Source of the DNA: Phaeotremella fagi | Taxonomy: Eukaryota > Basidiomycota > Tremellomycetes > Tremellales > Phaeotremellaceae | Length of the DNA: 64,000 nt | NCBI GenBank assembly: GCA_001599715.1 | Contig: BCHU01000015.1 | Coordinates: 1-64,000, forward strand | Direction of reading: 5' to 3' | Shown: piece after piece, positions 46,964 to 58,522 of the stretch | Layout: each line of letters begins with the position of its first letter | How positions within the stretch are numbered: position 1 is the first letter of the stretch | The notes under the pieces: model-generated | What the model was told of the DNA's origin: nothing | The model's database searches: none | The model's input: the letters and a program-made list of their open reading frames with translations, nothing else | Program-made: the position numbers and the translations under genes

Positions 46964-49337
46964 ATGGACACAAAGTCTTCATCGATACATCAACGTGCCG
47001 AAGCCAGTTGTGATCAATGTCGTGAACGCAAGGTGAGATGTTATCTTCTCTACAGTTGGCTTGTCCTGTACTGAAAAACAGACCTTATACGCAAGGTTCG
47101 ATGTGTTCCATTCATTGAATCTGTCGCAGCTTCCTCTCTGGGAGGTGTTCCACCTGTGACTGCACCATGCTGGCCCTGCCATCGTCGACAAGAGCAATGC
47201 ACTTTCGCTTACACTAGAAAAAAGCCTGGTCGCCGCAAAGGTACCGGCCCGGTTCACTCTGTAGAGGAAGAGTCAAAGAGGAATAAAGATACATCAACAT
47301 CGATTGCACCCTCAGTATCACAAGTTCAATTCACAGGTACGATCCAATCCACAGCGGCATCGATATCGCAGAACATACCTGCACGCTCCTCATTGAGCTT
47401 TGATTCGATTTCTCCAGCTGACCTACATCGATCTCATGACGCTTTAAGCTCCAACGGACTGCAACTTCCAGACTTTGGGAGTGCAACGTCATTTGAATTG
47501 ATGGAGACTGGAAACTCTGACAAAAATGGTCAAGCGTCACCTCAACAACGTACCCAAAGTCAAAGTTTTTCGTTTGATATGAACCAGCAGCCTCCGGACT
47601 ACATAGCCAACGGCAGAGTTTCTTCTGGTCCATCCGCTTCCTCAGCATCCTATCACTTGGTTGCTTCGCAGACAGGTTTCACCAGTCCCAACACCGATCT
47701 AAGTCATGCTGTTGACGATCATGCTCAGCGACCATCAGGTTCACTCACCAAGATTGATCGAATAGAAGCTTTCGCTAGTTGGTCTGATGTTGGATTCTTC
47801 CTCTCTCTTCATTTGAGATTTCAGCATGCTCTTGTACCTCTGGTTCACAAGCCTACTTTTGCTCAAGATATACTAAACAGACGAGATGAGAACGACGAGG
47901 CGTTTCGAGGGTTACTCTTAAGCATAGGTATGTTTAGACGGCGCTATTTATGAAGCAGCTGACTGACTTACCTGCAGTCGCTTATACGTAAGTTTATTGA
48001 TTGTCCACCTGTGTTGTCTGATAGTGTTGTCAGCATTTGTCAATGTCCAGCTCACATGCTTCTTGGGAGAATGGATCGTAATGCTTTGGAGGCACTACTG
48101 CGACGATGTCAACGAGGAAGTCGATTGATTCAAATTTATCATCAGGCCAAACCAAGTATAACAATCCTCGTGTCAAGCTTGCTGTGAGTAGTCTGATCTC
48201 GATCCAGTCACATTTTTTTGAATCGTAATAGGGACTGGATAACGTGCCAAGGATCTCGAGCAACCAACCAAACAACCTTTACATCAGATCGCTCTGAAAA
48301 TCTAATGAGTGATATTCGTCGTCTGGTTTATACTTTGGGACTCAATCGTCGTGATCAAGGTGGAGACAGTTCTTTGCTTGATCTGGAAATGGGTCGCAGA
48401 GCGTACTGGGAAGCGTATGTTATTGACAAGTAAGTGTCGACTTGGTAGCACCTCTAACGTTTTCAGGACAAACGCTATGAACGGCCATCCCATGGCACTG
48501 CTTGATGCTGAAGGTACACCTCCTTTACCAGCTGAGATTGACGACGAGTACATTACCGATTACTCTCTCAGCCCAGTCAATGCGGCTAACGTTTCTCTCA
48601 TGACTGGCTTTGTGGCTGTCACTCGTCTATTTCGAATACTTGCTCGATGTCTTTGGCGACATCGAACATGGGTTGCAAATCGTGAGGATTCTCTGGATGC
48701 CTCAGTCCTCTTGTCATGGATTCCCGACGCCCTGGGTCAAGTTGAACAGATTTTGCTCAATCTGCCTAACCAACTTCGACCCGAGTTCAACACGAACACT
48801 CAATCCACCAGTCCTTTCGGAACGCAAACTGCCAATATTTACATCACCGCGTTGTGCACTGAATTAGCTCTGGTGAGTGATCCGGCAAGTGATTCAACCT
48901 GACTTGAAGATCGACCTCAAGGGTAGCCTTCTACCTGAAGAAAACTTGAGCTCAGCCAGAAAAACTGCTGTTCAGCGTGTGTTCAAAGAGTTGGAAAGGT
49001 ACGTTCGAGTCATTAATTTTTACTGATTGTCCCAGAATACCCTTGGAGTGTTTGGCATCAAACGGGGAGAGCATGGTCAGTCAAGATGGCTTTTGCGGTG
49101 ATTTTACTGACGACCGAACTTCAGCGAGGGAAAGTCTTGCATGTGGTTCTGGTATTATTAAGTGTTGTCGACGAAAACGACGCTCTAGGCGAGCATTTGC
49201 GAGAGTGGTTCGATATTGTACGTTACCTTGGAGACAACGCTAATCAAAAGTATTCACGCGTGCAATTTATTCAAGTCATTCCTGAAGTGCCTGCGTCAGC
49301 TGTACCAACGCGACCACACACACCTGGACCTACATGA
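46964..49337 (+). CDS. Zn2Cys6 transcription factor, candidate inositol-pathway regulator
   Basis: Predicted regulator of about 600 residues from about nine exons. The cluster begins SCDQCRERKVRC, then has an unusually long 21-residue loop before CWPCHRRQEQC, so spacing is CX2CX6CX21CX2CX6C. An intron of 62 nt (47033-47094) separates the first two and third cysteines. TRKKPGRRKG follows as a basic linker. The regulatory domain runs from IEAFASWSDVGFFLSLHLRFQHAL on. Near the end, the frame needs a 49-nt intron at 49076-49124 (GTCAGT donor, CTGAC branch, CAG acceptor) to join RIPLECLASNGESM to RGKVLHVVLVLLSVVDEND; without it the reading is lost. Divergent from the inositol oxygenase, which is the most likely target. 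Confidence 0.82.
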
Positions 49338-49615
49338 GGGATTATGGACTTCGACCGGTCTATCGATGAAATACTCCATGCCCTGTAGCTGTGGATTTTC
49401 ATCAAGGTTGAGGACTGTTTTCACATTATCATGAATTCACCAAATGTCACATTTGCGTCACACAAAAACCACATCAAACGGCCGTGCCTTCACCACACCA
49501 ATTCATTCACAAATCTCCACAAACGATAGAGATAGACACGCATCCGAGCATCGAAACGTATACAAAAATTGTACTTTAGCAAATTCATCCCAACTGTTCA
49601 AACCAAACTCAAAGC

Positions 49616-51385
49616 TCAGGTACAGAACACAAAAGTTAACTTCTTGTCCCCCAATCTGACACCGTCAGTGTTCTCTTTGTCAACCTGCTCTTGGGTCCAG
49701 TTGGCGATCGTACGTGCTCTTCGTCTATTGACATAGAGTAGGAAGTATCGATAACCAGTGTAACCGATGAGCGCAAAGATGTTCAATGCCAAAGAGACAT
49801 AGAAGGGGAGACGATAATCTGGGGCATATTGAGCACGGAAGAGTTGCTATATACTCAGTATTCGTTTTCATTCTCACTCACTGTTCCAATGACACCAGCC
49901 AAGTTACCAAAACCGTTGAGACCAAGAACGAGAGCACGTTTACCGGGAGCAGGTGTGTTTCCAGCGAGCCAGGCTAAAAATAAGCAGAACTCATTTTCGT
50001 ACACTCACTGACTGTCAACGGGGATGCAGTGTAACTACCGATTTGTAGAATGCATAGAGCAGCGTATCTTCCCGAATTGGATGTGAGTTGGCAAGTGAGA
50101 ACAAGACCGACGAAGACGAAAAGGAGGGAGACGATAATGTGCCAAGCACGATCTTTAAATCGATCTGAAGAATATGCCATTATCCATAAACCGACGGCAC
50201 CAATGACATAGATTGGTACTGAGAAGAGATTGGCGTTGATTCCAGTGTAGCCTAAACCAGATACAATGACTGGAAGGAAGATGGAGAAAGTGGTGTTTGG
50301 AACAGACGAGGCGATGTTCAAGGGGAGGATCAGCCCTAGAAAGATTAGCGCCACACCGTTGAATTCACTTACAGAACTTCCAATCCTTCAGAGCTTCCAT
50401 CACGTCACTTTTGGTGATTCCCAAAGCCGTATTATCTTGACCTCCAGAGTCTCGCTCCATTCTTTCCTTGGCCCATGATCTTTCTTCGGCGTTGAGGAAC
50501 CAAGCCGTACTGATGTGCCAGGGAAGCCAAATGACGGCGACAACGGCCAAGAAAATGGTGAGAGCGCCCTCAAAAATGAAGAGAATTTGCCACGGATGAA
50601 GAGAGCCTTGAATTTGGAATAAACCATATGCGATTATACTTGAAAATGCACCTGCGATAGCGTATGTTCCCTAAGCATCAGACCAAAGTCAAGTCTTGAA
50701 CTCACGTAGAACAAGGCGATACGGAAGGCTAAATCATATCGTATATAACAGGCAGAGAGGTAGAAGACGGAAGCAGGGTAGAATCCTGCCTCGAACACGC
50801 CGATCATGAGTCTGAATCCGATCAACATGCCCTCGTTACGGACCCAAGCGTGAACAAGAGTGAAGGTACCCCAGCCCAACATAATAATGGGTACCCAGAT
50901 TTTCACACCGAATTTTTTTGCAAAACCAGCAGAGATAGGTTGGAAGATAACGACTGACGGTGAGCAAAAATCCATAGCTCGGACGTACAAGTGATAAAGA
51001 ACAGGGTTGTTGCGTTATTGACAGCTGTGCTTGGCATGCCAACATCAGCAGCAAAATTCACAGTCTACGCTGATCAGCACAACATCGGTTACTAAACAAT
51101 ACAACTCACCGCAGCATTTCCAACGTTGGATCGATCGATACCCGACATGAGATACAAGAGAGACATGATCGGGAGGACACAAACGTCCATTTTCAAGTTA
51201 ACTCGGCGGTTCTTCGGACTTAGTTTTGTTCTCTCTTTCATACAACTTACCAGCTTCAACTCATCCTTAGTCATGGTCATTCCACCGTATGGCACGGTAC
51301 CAACACCATCGCGTCTAATCTCACCTTTTGGAAGGGTCGATTCGATTTGTTCCAGTTCCACTTTCTCGTTGGTATAGGTGGCCAT
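49616..51385 (-). CDS. MFS anion:cation symporter (allantoate/nicotinate permease type)
   Basis: Transporter of the ACS family (Dal5/Tna1 type), about 500 residues. After a 65-residue cytosolic N-terminus the first segment reads VCVLPIMSLLYLMSGIDRSNVGNA, the family hallmark (DRxNxGNA). RLMIGVFEAGFYPASVFYLS and YDLAFRIALFY are the conserved segment 4-5 motifs. The C-terminal tail has WTQEQVDKENTDGVRLGD, the TDKEN-like end usual in the group. About five introns. Substrates are carboxylates or vitamins such as allantoate, nicotinate or pantothenate; a sugar acid is possible here but not shown. A TDKEN-like tail and DRxNxGNA are also expected in the partial gene at 63.6 kb. The neighbouring regulator is convergent with it. 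Confidence 0.83.
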
Positions 51386-51765
51386 CTCGATTTTAAGGAA
51401 AACGGGGAAGAAGTATGGACCTCCACACTCGATATGCTTGTTTAAGTATACATAGAGACCCCGGCGAATTGATCGACCGTCGACCGATCGCTAACCGTAT
51501 ATCCATGTGAAGACGGGCCCCCTGCTGACCCCTCATGAAGCCACCAAATAAAAGATGGAGCAGCATCCAAATAGAACACCTGCCAAGCACATGAGTGGTC
51601 ACGAGATCGGTGATTAATTACGTACGTTTCTTACAAATCGATGGCCGTGCGGTGCCATGTCACTCCGGATGTCGGAGAAGCCGCTGCACGTTTGATTGTT
51701 TATTGAACTCTCCAATTGCAAATTCACATTTACAACCTCATAAATAACTTGAACTCATACTCACG
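51386..51765. other. Divergent promoter of the permease and alpha-galactosidase
   Basis: 380 bp. Contains an inverted GATCGACCG/CGACCGATC pair at about 51471-51490, and TCCGGATGTCGG at 51664, close together CGG words. A TATA-like AAATAA lies about 25 bases before the alpha-galactosidase start. No reading frame of note. Confidence 0.45.
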
Positions 51766-53928
51766 ATGACCGTCACACCACTGATCACTGTGAAAGAATC
51801 GACTTTCTCGCTCAAGAACAGCTGGATTTCGTATATTTTCAAGGCAAACGATGCAGGGGAATTGATACATATTCATTTCGGACGGGCGTCGAGTGCACCT
51901 CCACCAGAACCACCATTCGTACGTTCAGGCTGGTTGGGTGAAATTGCTCGAGCTCAACGAGAGTTTCCTGATATTGGTCGAGGGGATTTTCGTCTTCCAG
52001 CGTTTCGGATTCGACAGAAACAAGGTCAAACAGTGACTGCATTTCGTTACGTCGATCACCAGATTAAGCCGGGAAAAAGTGGTATTGAAGGTCTTCCCGC
52101 AACATTCGCGAATGAATCTGAAGCTTCTACACTGATTGTCCACCTCTCAGATACGTTGGCTGGTCTTGACGTCTACCTGTCGTATACGATATTTGCGAAT
52201 CTACCAGCGATTGTCAGAAGTACAAAGGTTGTCAATCAAAATGAGACCTCAGTTGTGATCGAACATCTCTCAAGCTGGAGTCATGATTTGCCTAGTGGAG
52301 ATTGGGACATGATTCAGTTGAGTGGTGATTGGGCAAAGGAAGCTCAAACGATCAGAAGAAAAGTGTATCCTGGCACGCAAGGAATCTCGAGCAGCACGGG
52401 TTACTCGTCACACCTGCATAATCCGTTCCTCGCTATCACGTCTTCCTCTACGTCTGAAACTGCAGGAGACGCTTATGGTTTCAATTTGGTCTACTCGGGA
52501 TCTTTCGAAGCGAAAATTGAACAAGCATCGGATGACAGAAATCGTATCATATTCGGTTTAAACCCATTACATCTTTCGTGGGACCTTCCATCTGGATCAG
52601 CATTCACTACGCCAGAATGTGTAGCAGTTTTTTCCTCTAACGGTCTCGGTGACATGAGCAGAGCTTTCCATCGCCTGTACAGAAATCATTTGTCGAAAAG
52701 TGTCTTTACTCATCAGACTCGTCCAACACTTATCAATAACTGGGAGGCGACGTATTTCAACTTCGACGGTTCACGTTTGCTGCAAATCGCAGACACAGCG
52801 GCGAAACTAGGTGTGAAACTTTTTGTAATGGACGACGGATGGTTCGGCGTTAAACATCCCCGGCTCAATGATCGCGCAGGTCTTGGCGACTGGGTGGTCA
52901 ATCCTAAGAGGTTCCCAAATGGTCTTTCAGATTTAGTCGATAAAGTCAATTCTTTGAAAACTGACGGTCAACAAATGAAATTTGGTATTTGGGTCGAACC
53001 TGAAATGGTAAATCCAGCTTCTGAATTATACGAGAACCATCCCGAGTGGGTTCTCCAGTCTGGATCCTACCCTCACACACAGCAACGTCAACAGCTAGTC
53101 CTTGACATGTCACTTCCAGAAGTCCAAACTTATTTGATCAACAGGTTGACGGAGATCTTGTCTTCCGCCAATATAGCATATGTCAAATGGGATAACAACA
53201 GAGGAATGCACGAAATGGACCATCCTTCTAAAGCTCACCGATACATGATCGGTCTGTATCACGTCATCCACACTCTGACCACCAAATTTCCCGACATCCT
53301 GTGGGAAGGCTGCGCTTCAGGCGGTGGAAGATTCGATCCAGGTCTGCTGCAATATTTCCCTCAATCTTGGACGAGTGATAACACCGATGGGTTGGATCGA
53401 CTCATGATTCAATTCGGAACAAGTCTTTGCTACCCACCCTCTTCCTTTGGTGGGCACGTCGCTGCTGTTCCAAATCATCAAACTGGTCGAGTTGTCCCCT
53501 TTGAATTCAGAGCTCATGTTGCCATGATGTGTGGTAGTTTTGGTTTCGAACTCGATCCTGGAGCTTTAAGCTCTGAAGAGCAGGCTATGATACCTGGATT
53601 GATCTCGCTCAGTGAACGTATTAGTCCTCTGATAATCACTGGGGATCTGTATCGATTAGCTAGACCAGATGAATCCAACTGGCCTGCAGCTCAGTACAAT
53701 TCCGAAGACGGTCAATCAGCTGTTGTTCTTGCGTTCGCCATGCACAATATCCTTTTCAGCAGGGCACCACCACTGAGGTTACAAGGTTTAGTAGCTGAGA
53801 AAATGTACCAGGTATCTGGAGTTGGTGAAGATTTTACTGCGGATGGTCAGACATTGATGGGTGCGGGGATATCGATCAAATGGAAGGGAGATTATCAAAG
53901 TAGGATTATTACCCTAGAAGGTATATAG
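51766..53928 (+). CDS. Alpha-galactosidase, GH36 family, intronless
   Basis: Hydrolyses terminal alpha-1,6-galactosyl residues (melibiose, raffinose, galactinol). 720 residues in one exon. The N-terminal beta-sandwich region is followed by the barrel with NNWEATYFNFD, KLFVMDDGWFG and KFGIWVEPEMVNP. The catalytic nucleophile is the Asp of VKWDNNR and the acid/base the Asp of WTSDNTDGLDR; GCASGGGRFD lies between. This set and the length match the GH36 tetrameric, bacterial-type enzymes. No signal peptide is visible, so the enzyme should act inside the cell on imported galactosides. Lack of introns contrasts with flanking genes. It neighbours a C2H2/zinc-cluster regulator (convergent) and a permease (divergent). 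Confidence in family is high. Confidence 0.95.
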   Translation: MTVTPLITVKESTFSLKNSWISYIFKANDAGELIHIHFGRASSAPPPEPPFVRSGWLGEIARAQREFPDIGRGDFRLPAFRIRQKQGQTVTAFRYVDHQIKPGKSGIEGLPATFANESEASTLIVHLSDTLAGLDVYLSYTIFANLPAIVRSTKVVNQNETSVVIEHLSSWSHDLPSGDWDMIQLSGDWAKEAQTIRRKVYPGTQGISSSTGYSSHLHNPFLAITSSSTSETAGDAYGFNLVYSGSFEAKIEQASDDRNRIIFGLNPLHLSWDLPSGSAFTTPECVAVFSSNGLGDMSRAFHRLYRNHLSKSVFTHQTRPTLINNWEATYFNFDGSRLLQIADTAAKLGVKLFVMDDGWFGVKHPRLNDRAGLGDWVVNPKRFPNGLSDLVDKVNSLKTDGQQMKFGIWVEPEMVNPASELYENHPEWVLQSGSYPHTQQRQQLVLDMSLPEVQTYLINRLTEILSSANIAYVKWDNNRGMHEMDHPSKAHRYMIGLYHVIHTLTTKFPDILWEGCASGGGRFDPGLLQYFPQSWTSDNTDGLDRLMIQFGTSLCYPPSSFGGHVAAVPNHQTGRVVPFEFRAHVAMMCGSFGFELDPGALSSEEQAMIPGLISLSERISPLIITGDLYRLARPDESNWPAAQYNSEDGQSAVVLAFAMHNILFSRAPPLRLQGLVAEKMYQVSGVGEDFTADGQTLMGAGISIKWKGDYQSRIITLEGI

Positions 53929-53948
53929 ATTTAAAAAGAAATGCATTC

Positions 53949-56940
53949 CTAGTACTCTTCCTTGTCCAAATCTAACAGAACATCCCTGTATCGTGAAGCC
54001 AATCCCCAAGACATGATCTCCAATCGATCAGCTGAAGTTTGAAGCAGTACATTAGTAGTCATTGAGCGTAAATCACCCAAGCCCTGAACAGCTAACTCTC
54101 CAACACCCGTTTGTATCCATGTATCGATAGATGGAGTTGGGGACCAGGCGACAGTAGTGACCGTTGATGACCTGTCAGATTCTCTTTGGGCTCGAGGTAT
54201 GTCAGAGAATCGGAGACAAGCCCAAAGACATAGCGTAGCATCAAACATCCAAACTACTTCAGGTGGGGTACTGTTATAATCAGCATTGAGCTTACTCCTT
54301 ACTCACTCATGCGTGAACCGACTGATTAGTGAGCGAAGCATTGCAGCATGTGCGAAAACATGTCTGGCACCTCTTGGATTTCCCACGAGCCATCGGTTGA
54401 TAGCAGTTCTAGCAGATTGCTGCAGTGCCAGGGAGCCAGATTTACCGGCAGCAATCTTGATCTGCTCCAGAAAGCCAACTCTCACAAGTTGGAGATGAGC
54501 GTGATATGCACATGCTGCGCACGACAAAAGTAGAGGTGTTGGGGCAGCAGATGATTGTACCATATGTCTTGCAAGTTGATCGAGCAGTTTCAACGGGCTG
54601 GATTGTTAGTAGGCTTCATTTAATCCAAACGCACTGTCGTGGATAAGCTGGACATGATATGGAATATAGAGACCATTCGCTTGAATCGCGGGAGAACGCA
54701 TATGTTGCGCAAGCATCAAGACAAAGACTACTCATTAGCTCAGTATTGACACGAACTCACCGATGCAGTGCGTAGGCAACGCAGCTATATCCTATGTCAT
54801 CAAGTAAAGGTAGTTTCCCATGCTCCAAGAGATTTGACATGATTTCATCGAATTTTATGGGATCAGGTGTAGAATCTGGAGCGACAGTGGGCATTGGAGT
54901 GTCTATGTCAGAGTATGCCAGCTGAGCGGGGAGTCCAAATAAACATGCAAGCTGAGCGTCATAAAGCTAGCAGCATATCAGTATTTACCAATAATATCAA
55001 CCCTCTGCTTGCTCACGAATATCGCCCAACCAAGTCGTCTCCGTCTGTGATCCTGTTTCAACGCTCTCAGTCTCGCCCAATCCTGATCTCCGCTTGCTGG
55101 CGATGAAAAATGCTTGACAGCAGATATATTTGAACGAAGCAAGTGCATCCGCTTGCACACTGCAACTAGAGTTGAACGACTTGACTCTGCTTGTTGAAAT
55201 AATTTTGGTGATCCGTTGAAAGCGCTGAAGTAAGATTGTAGTAGACTCGCTTGAACCACACCTAGCTCGTATATGAAACGTTGATCGTGTTCACGCTATC
55301 AAATCAGTTTTCTTGTTCACCAGACACTCACAATAAATATCGATTGTCGTCTGACGAGTTCAGCCAAGGGGACCCCCAGTTTCTCCAGTCCGTCTTTGGC
55401 GTATACCGAACCCACGGCAGCCACCGCTTGAAGAACGATTGGAGCACCTTTGTCTATTCGAAAACTCCCAACCGGACTGTCGAGGATTGGTAACCACACT
55501 GCAAAGTTGGCTAGATATAGGTTAACGCAAATAGTGAGAGTTTGTTCTGAAGGGAAGTTTCCAAGATCAGGTGTTGGCCATACCCCGCGATGAACTTGCA
55601 GCGTGACTGATTGCATAACGTTCCGAGCTGGCACAGTAACGCTGTTCGCACTTGGTAACAGTAGTTCGGCGTTAAGAGGTTGAATCCTAGGCGGTAAAGA
55701 AATCTGAGACTCTGTAGTTCTAGGTTGATACACGGTCGGCTAGGTCTGTCAGTTGCCAGTAAGACTACCACTCACCCATCTACTATTAGCTGGACGACCA
55801 TCAGGAAGATCATTGACGTGGGGGTGACCATCGACCTCTTGAGCAGAAACTGCTACAAGCAAATGTTCGTCTCTTTCATCGTGCTTCTGTATGGTGTTGT
55901 CCGAAGCCATCACTGGACTTGGAGGTGCATGGGTACCGATAGGTTCGAAGATGTTGTTCTCAAGATCTGTAAAACCCCAATCAAAAATTGAACCCATTGG
56001 TAGGGGTGGTGGTGCAGTCAATGCCCAAGATGGATCGTCAATCCTTCCTTGTGCGGTTGCGTCGAGTAAAAGATCGTTCAACCATGTTGGAGAAGGAGTG
56101 ATGATAGGATCATTGAATTGAGGTCGAAAAGTGATCTGATCAGGATTAAGCCATGGGACAGGTTGTTCAGGCACTGGAATTCGCTATGGTAAGTGATCTG
56201 TAGAGTAAGAAGAATATGCACGAACCTGAGGTGGGGATGTAATTCTGTGTAGTTGCAACATCGCCAAGCAGATCTAATTTCGGGTTTGCAAAATGGCTTG
56301 TGATGTTCATCTCAAGATCATTACCTGAGGTTGCCAGATTCGAAGGGCCTTGAGACAAAGAGTCTGTTTGAAGATGAGCGATTGAAAACCTTAGCAACCC
56401 ACCTGGAGGGAGGGAGAATAATCGCAAAGGAGATGAGCTTCGCTCTTCCTCTTCCAAATGACGATAACGACACTCCAACTGATGTGTGTCACATCGTGAG
56501 CAGATGTTTGGAGCGTGTCCATCGCACGCAGCCTTGACTGATACACATGCGGTACTGGGGAATGAGTAAAGATATAAGATAAATCACTTACCAAGCGGAT
56601 CGTCGCGGTCTACCCATATCTGAACCTCGCTCCTTATGGCTAAGGACAACGTGACGATTGAGGACATCACTGGGTTTTTCAGCGGTATCCATAAGCTTGT
56701 ACCTACCTTCTTGAGTATTGCTTTCCACAAAATCGGCAACGATAGTGAAGTTCACCAGAATCTGATTGTGAGAAACGAGCAAATCACTTGCAACCCACGA
56801 ATTCTCTCATGTCGTTCCAAATGATCATGTCTCATATACGATTTCCCACATCCTGACCATTGACATTCAAAGCGCTCGTTACTATTCTTCATAAACTTCC
56901 GTGAAGGACCTGCTATTGAAGTTTCATTTGATTTCGGCAT
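53949..56940 (-). CDS. Transcription factor with two C2H2 fingers and a Zn2Cys6 cluster
   Basis: About 820 residues, roughly ten exons. Exon 1 encodes the first finger, CQWSGCGKSYMRHDHLERH, and the frame continues over an intron into ERIHSGELHY and a second finger (CRFCGKQYSRSDVLNRHVVLSH). After GRPRRSA a Zn2Cys6 cluster follows: CTACVSVKAAC, then DGHAPNICSRC and DTHQLEC (CX2CX6CX7CX2CX6C). So the protein has three zinc modules in the first 130 residues. A regulatory domain of the fungal-specific type continues to the stop at 53949. The first C2H2 pair is split by introns exactly at the H-link. Combined C2H2 and zinc-cluster factors are known in filamentous fungi. It is convergent to the alpha-galactosidase, separated by only 20 bp, and may regulate the genes around it. 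Confidence 0.82.
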
Positions 56941-57199
56941 ACTTTGTGGGGGACGAACGATGAAATGTGGTGGATGTGGATGTGGATGCGTTAACTTAAA
57001 AGATCGGAACTCGGATTCACGAACCGTAGTTTAGGCTTTAGGTGGCTGCGATATCATCACATGATACTTTTCAATTTACTTTTTGTGTGGGAACATTGGC
57101 TTCACTTGGATTTCTTTGCAATGGGTGCTAAACACATCTTTCAGCATGTAAGAATCCATCCAATTCTACAAAGACTACAGCAACATCAACTACTCTACT

Positions 57200-58522
57200 T
57201 TACTTGAATTGAGCTTGAAGATTCTGAATGTATTCTCTACTCAACTCTTGTTGAGCTTGGAATCTTCCTAGACCAACAGCAAGACGTTCTCTTGATGTTT
57301 GGTCTTTATCGTTGAACTCATCCAAGACACCTTCCGCCAAGTAATCGATATCAGTTCTAGCTGGCTTCCATTCATCTTCTGATCGATGGAGAGGATCTGA
57401 AAGGGCGACTTTGGACATTCTGGCTTCAGATTCTTTACCAGTTGGCCTTTTCCATTCCTCCCATACAGTCTCTGGGGAGTCGTAACCTTTCCAATCTTTG
57501 AGCTGTTGTTTCCAAGTACCCTTGGAGAAGGCTGGGAGGGTGGTGTGAGTCGCGAGATCGCTCAGAACCAATTGACCAAGGGTGATATGATCGGCCCCAA
57601 GTTCTGGCATGGCAAGGATTTCTCTCAATGAAACGAAACTATACGCGATGTTAGAAGAGTTCATGAAGGATCGTAACGAAACTCACGAAGCAGTCTTGAT
57701 TTGAGGTTGTTTCTTGCCGGTTTCTTGGGCTAGTTTGTTGAAAGCTTGACGAATCTGGACGTGACGACCCGCAGCAGCGTGCTCGACAGCTGGATCCTCA
57801 ACATCTGGCCAAATGGTTGAATCGGTGTGGGCTCTTGGGTCTGTAGAGTGTCAGACAGCTTGCAGTAATAATTTCTCACCATTGAAATACATGCTAATGG
57901 CGTGCATACCGGCTTGACTGGCAGCGATAGCTTGTTGAACAGAAAACAAAGCTGTTCCGAGGGTTGGGATACCTTCTGCCTTCAAAGTTCTGGCAGCACG
58001 AACACCGGCACTAGTGGTTGCAAGCTTAACGCAGAAACGATTGCTAAGGGTTTATTAGTGGAGAGATCAAGAACACTTATTAACAAACTTACTCGGCGAT
58101 ACCTTCAGCTTTAAAAGCTTTAGCGTAACGTCTGGCGTTGTTGGCGGTCTTTTCTTCGTCAAAGGCATCAGCTGGTGAAGTTTGAGCAAGAACACGTCCT
58201 GTAATGTGAGGGTAGACTCTTTTGGCGAATCTTGCAATCTAAGACTTGGTGTCAGCTTGGTTCGGTGCAGTGGTGCAGCTTTACACACGAGGGTAGCATA
58301 GACGTCTTCCCAAGGAGCATCTTTCATCTCTTTTACAGTAGATTCGACAAGTTCCTTGTTGTGAGGAGCAGTGATAGCTTCATGAACGAACTTCTGGTTG
58401 CTCGTCATGTCATGGGGGGTGATGGGAAGACCACGAATGAACTCAGCGTCCATGGTGTCAGCATCAACTGCGATTTGAGCTTCGAGTTGCTCGAGCAATG
58501 AAGGGGAGGTTTTACTGATCAT
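57200..58522 (-). CDS. Transaldolase-family protein
   Basis: Transaldolase or fructose-6-phosphate-aldolase-like enzyme of the pentose phosphate pathway, cytosolic, about 370 residues from about five exons. Family landmarks: FIRGLPITPHDMTSNQKFVHEAI in the first exon, ARFAKRVYPHITGRVLAQTSP, then NRFCVKLATTSAGVRAARTL with the Schiff-base Lys, GIPTLGTALFSVQQAIAA and HAISMYFNDPR. The C-terminal extension after TLPAFSKGTW is longer than in classic transaldolase and ends NLQAQFK. Sugar flux from uronates or pentoses could enter here, which fits the neighbouring sugar genes, but housekeeping use is equally possible. A second, canonical transaldolase is expected elsewhere in the genome. Confidence 0.85.

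Noticed and set aside
49040..49130. Apparent frameshift near the 3' end of the zinc-cluster regulator
   Set aside because: A 49-nt intron with a GTCAGT donor, CTGAC branch and CAG acceptor restores the frame, so no frameshift is needed.
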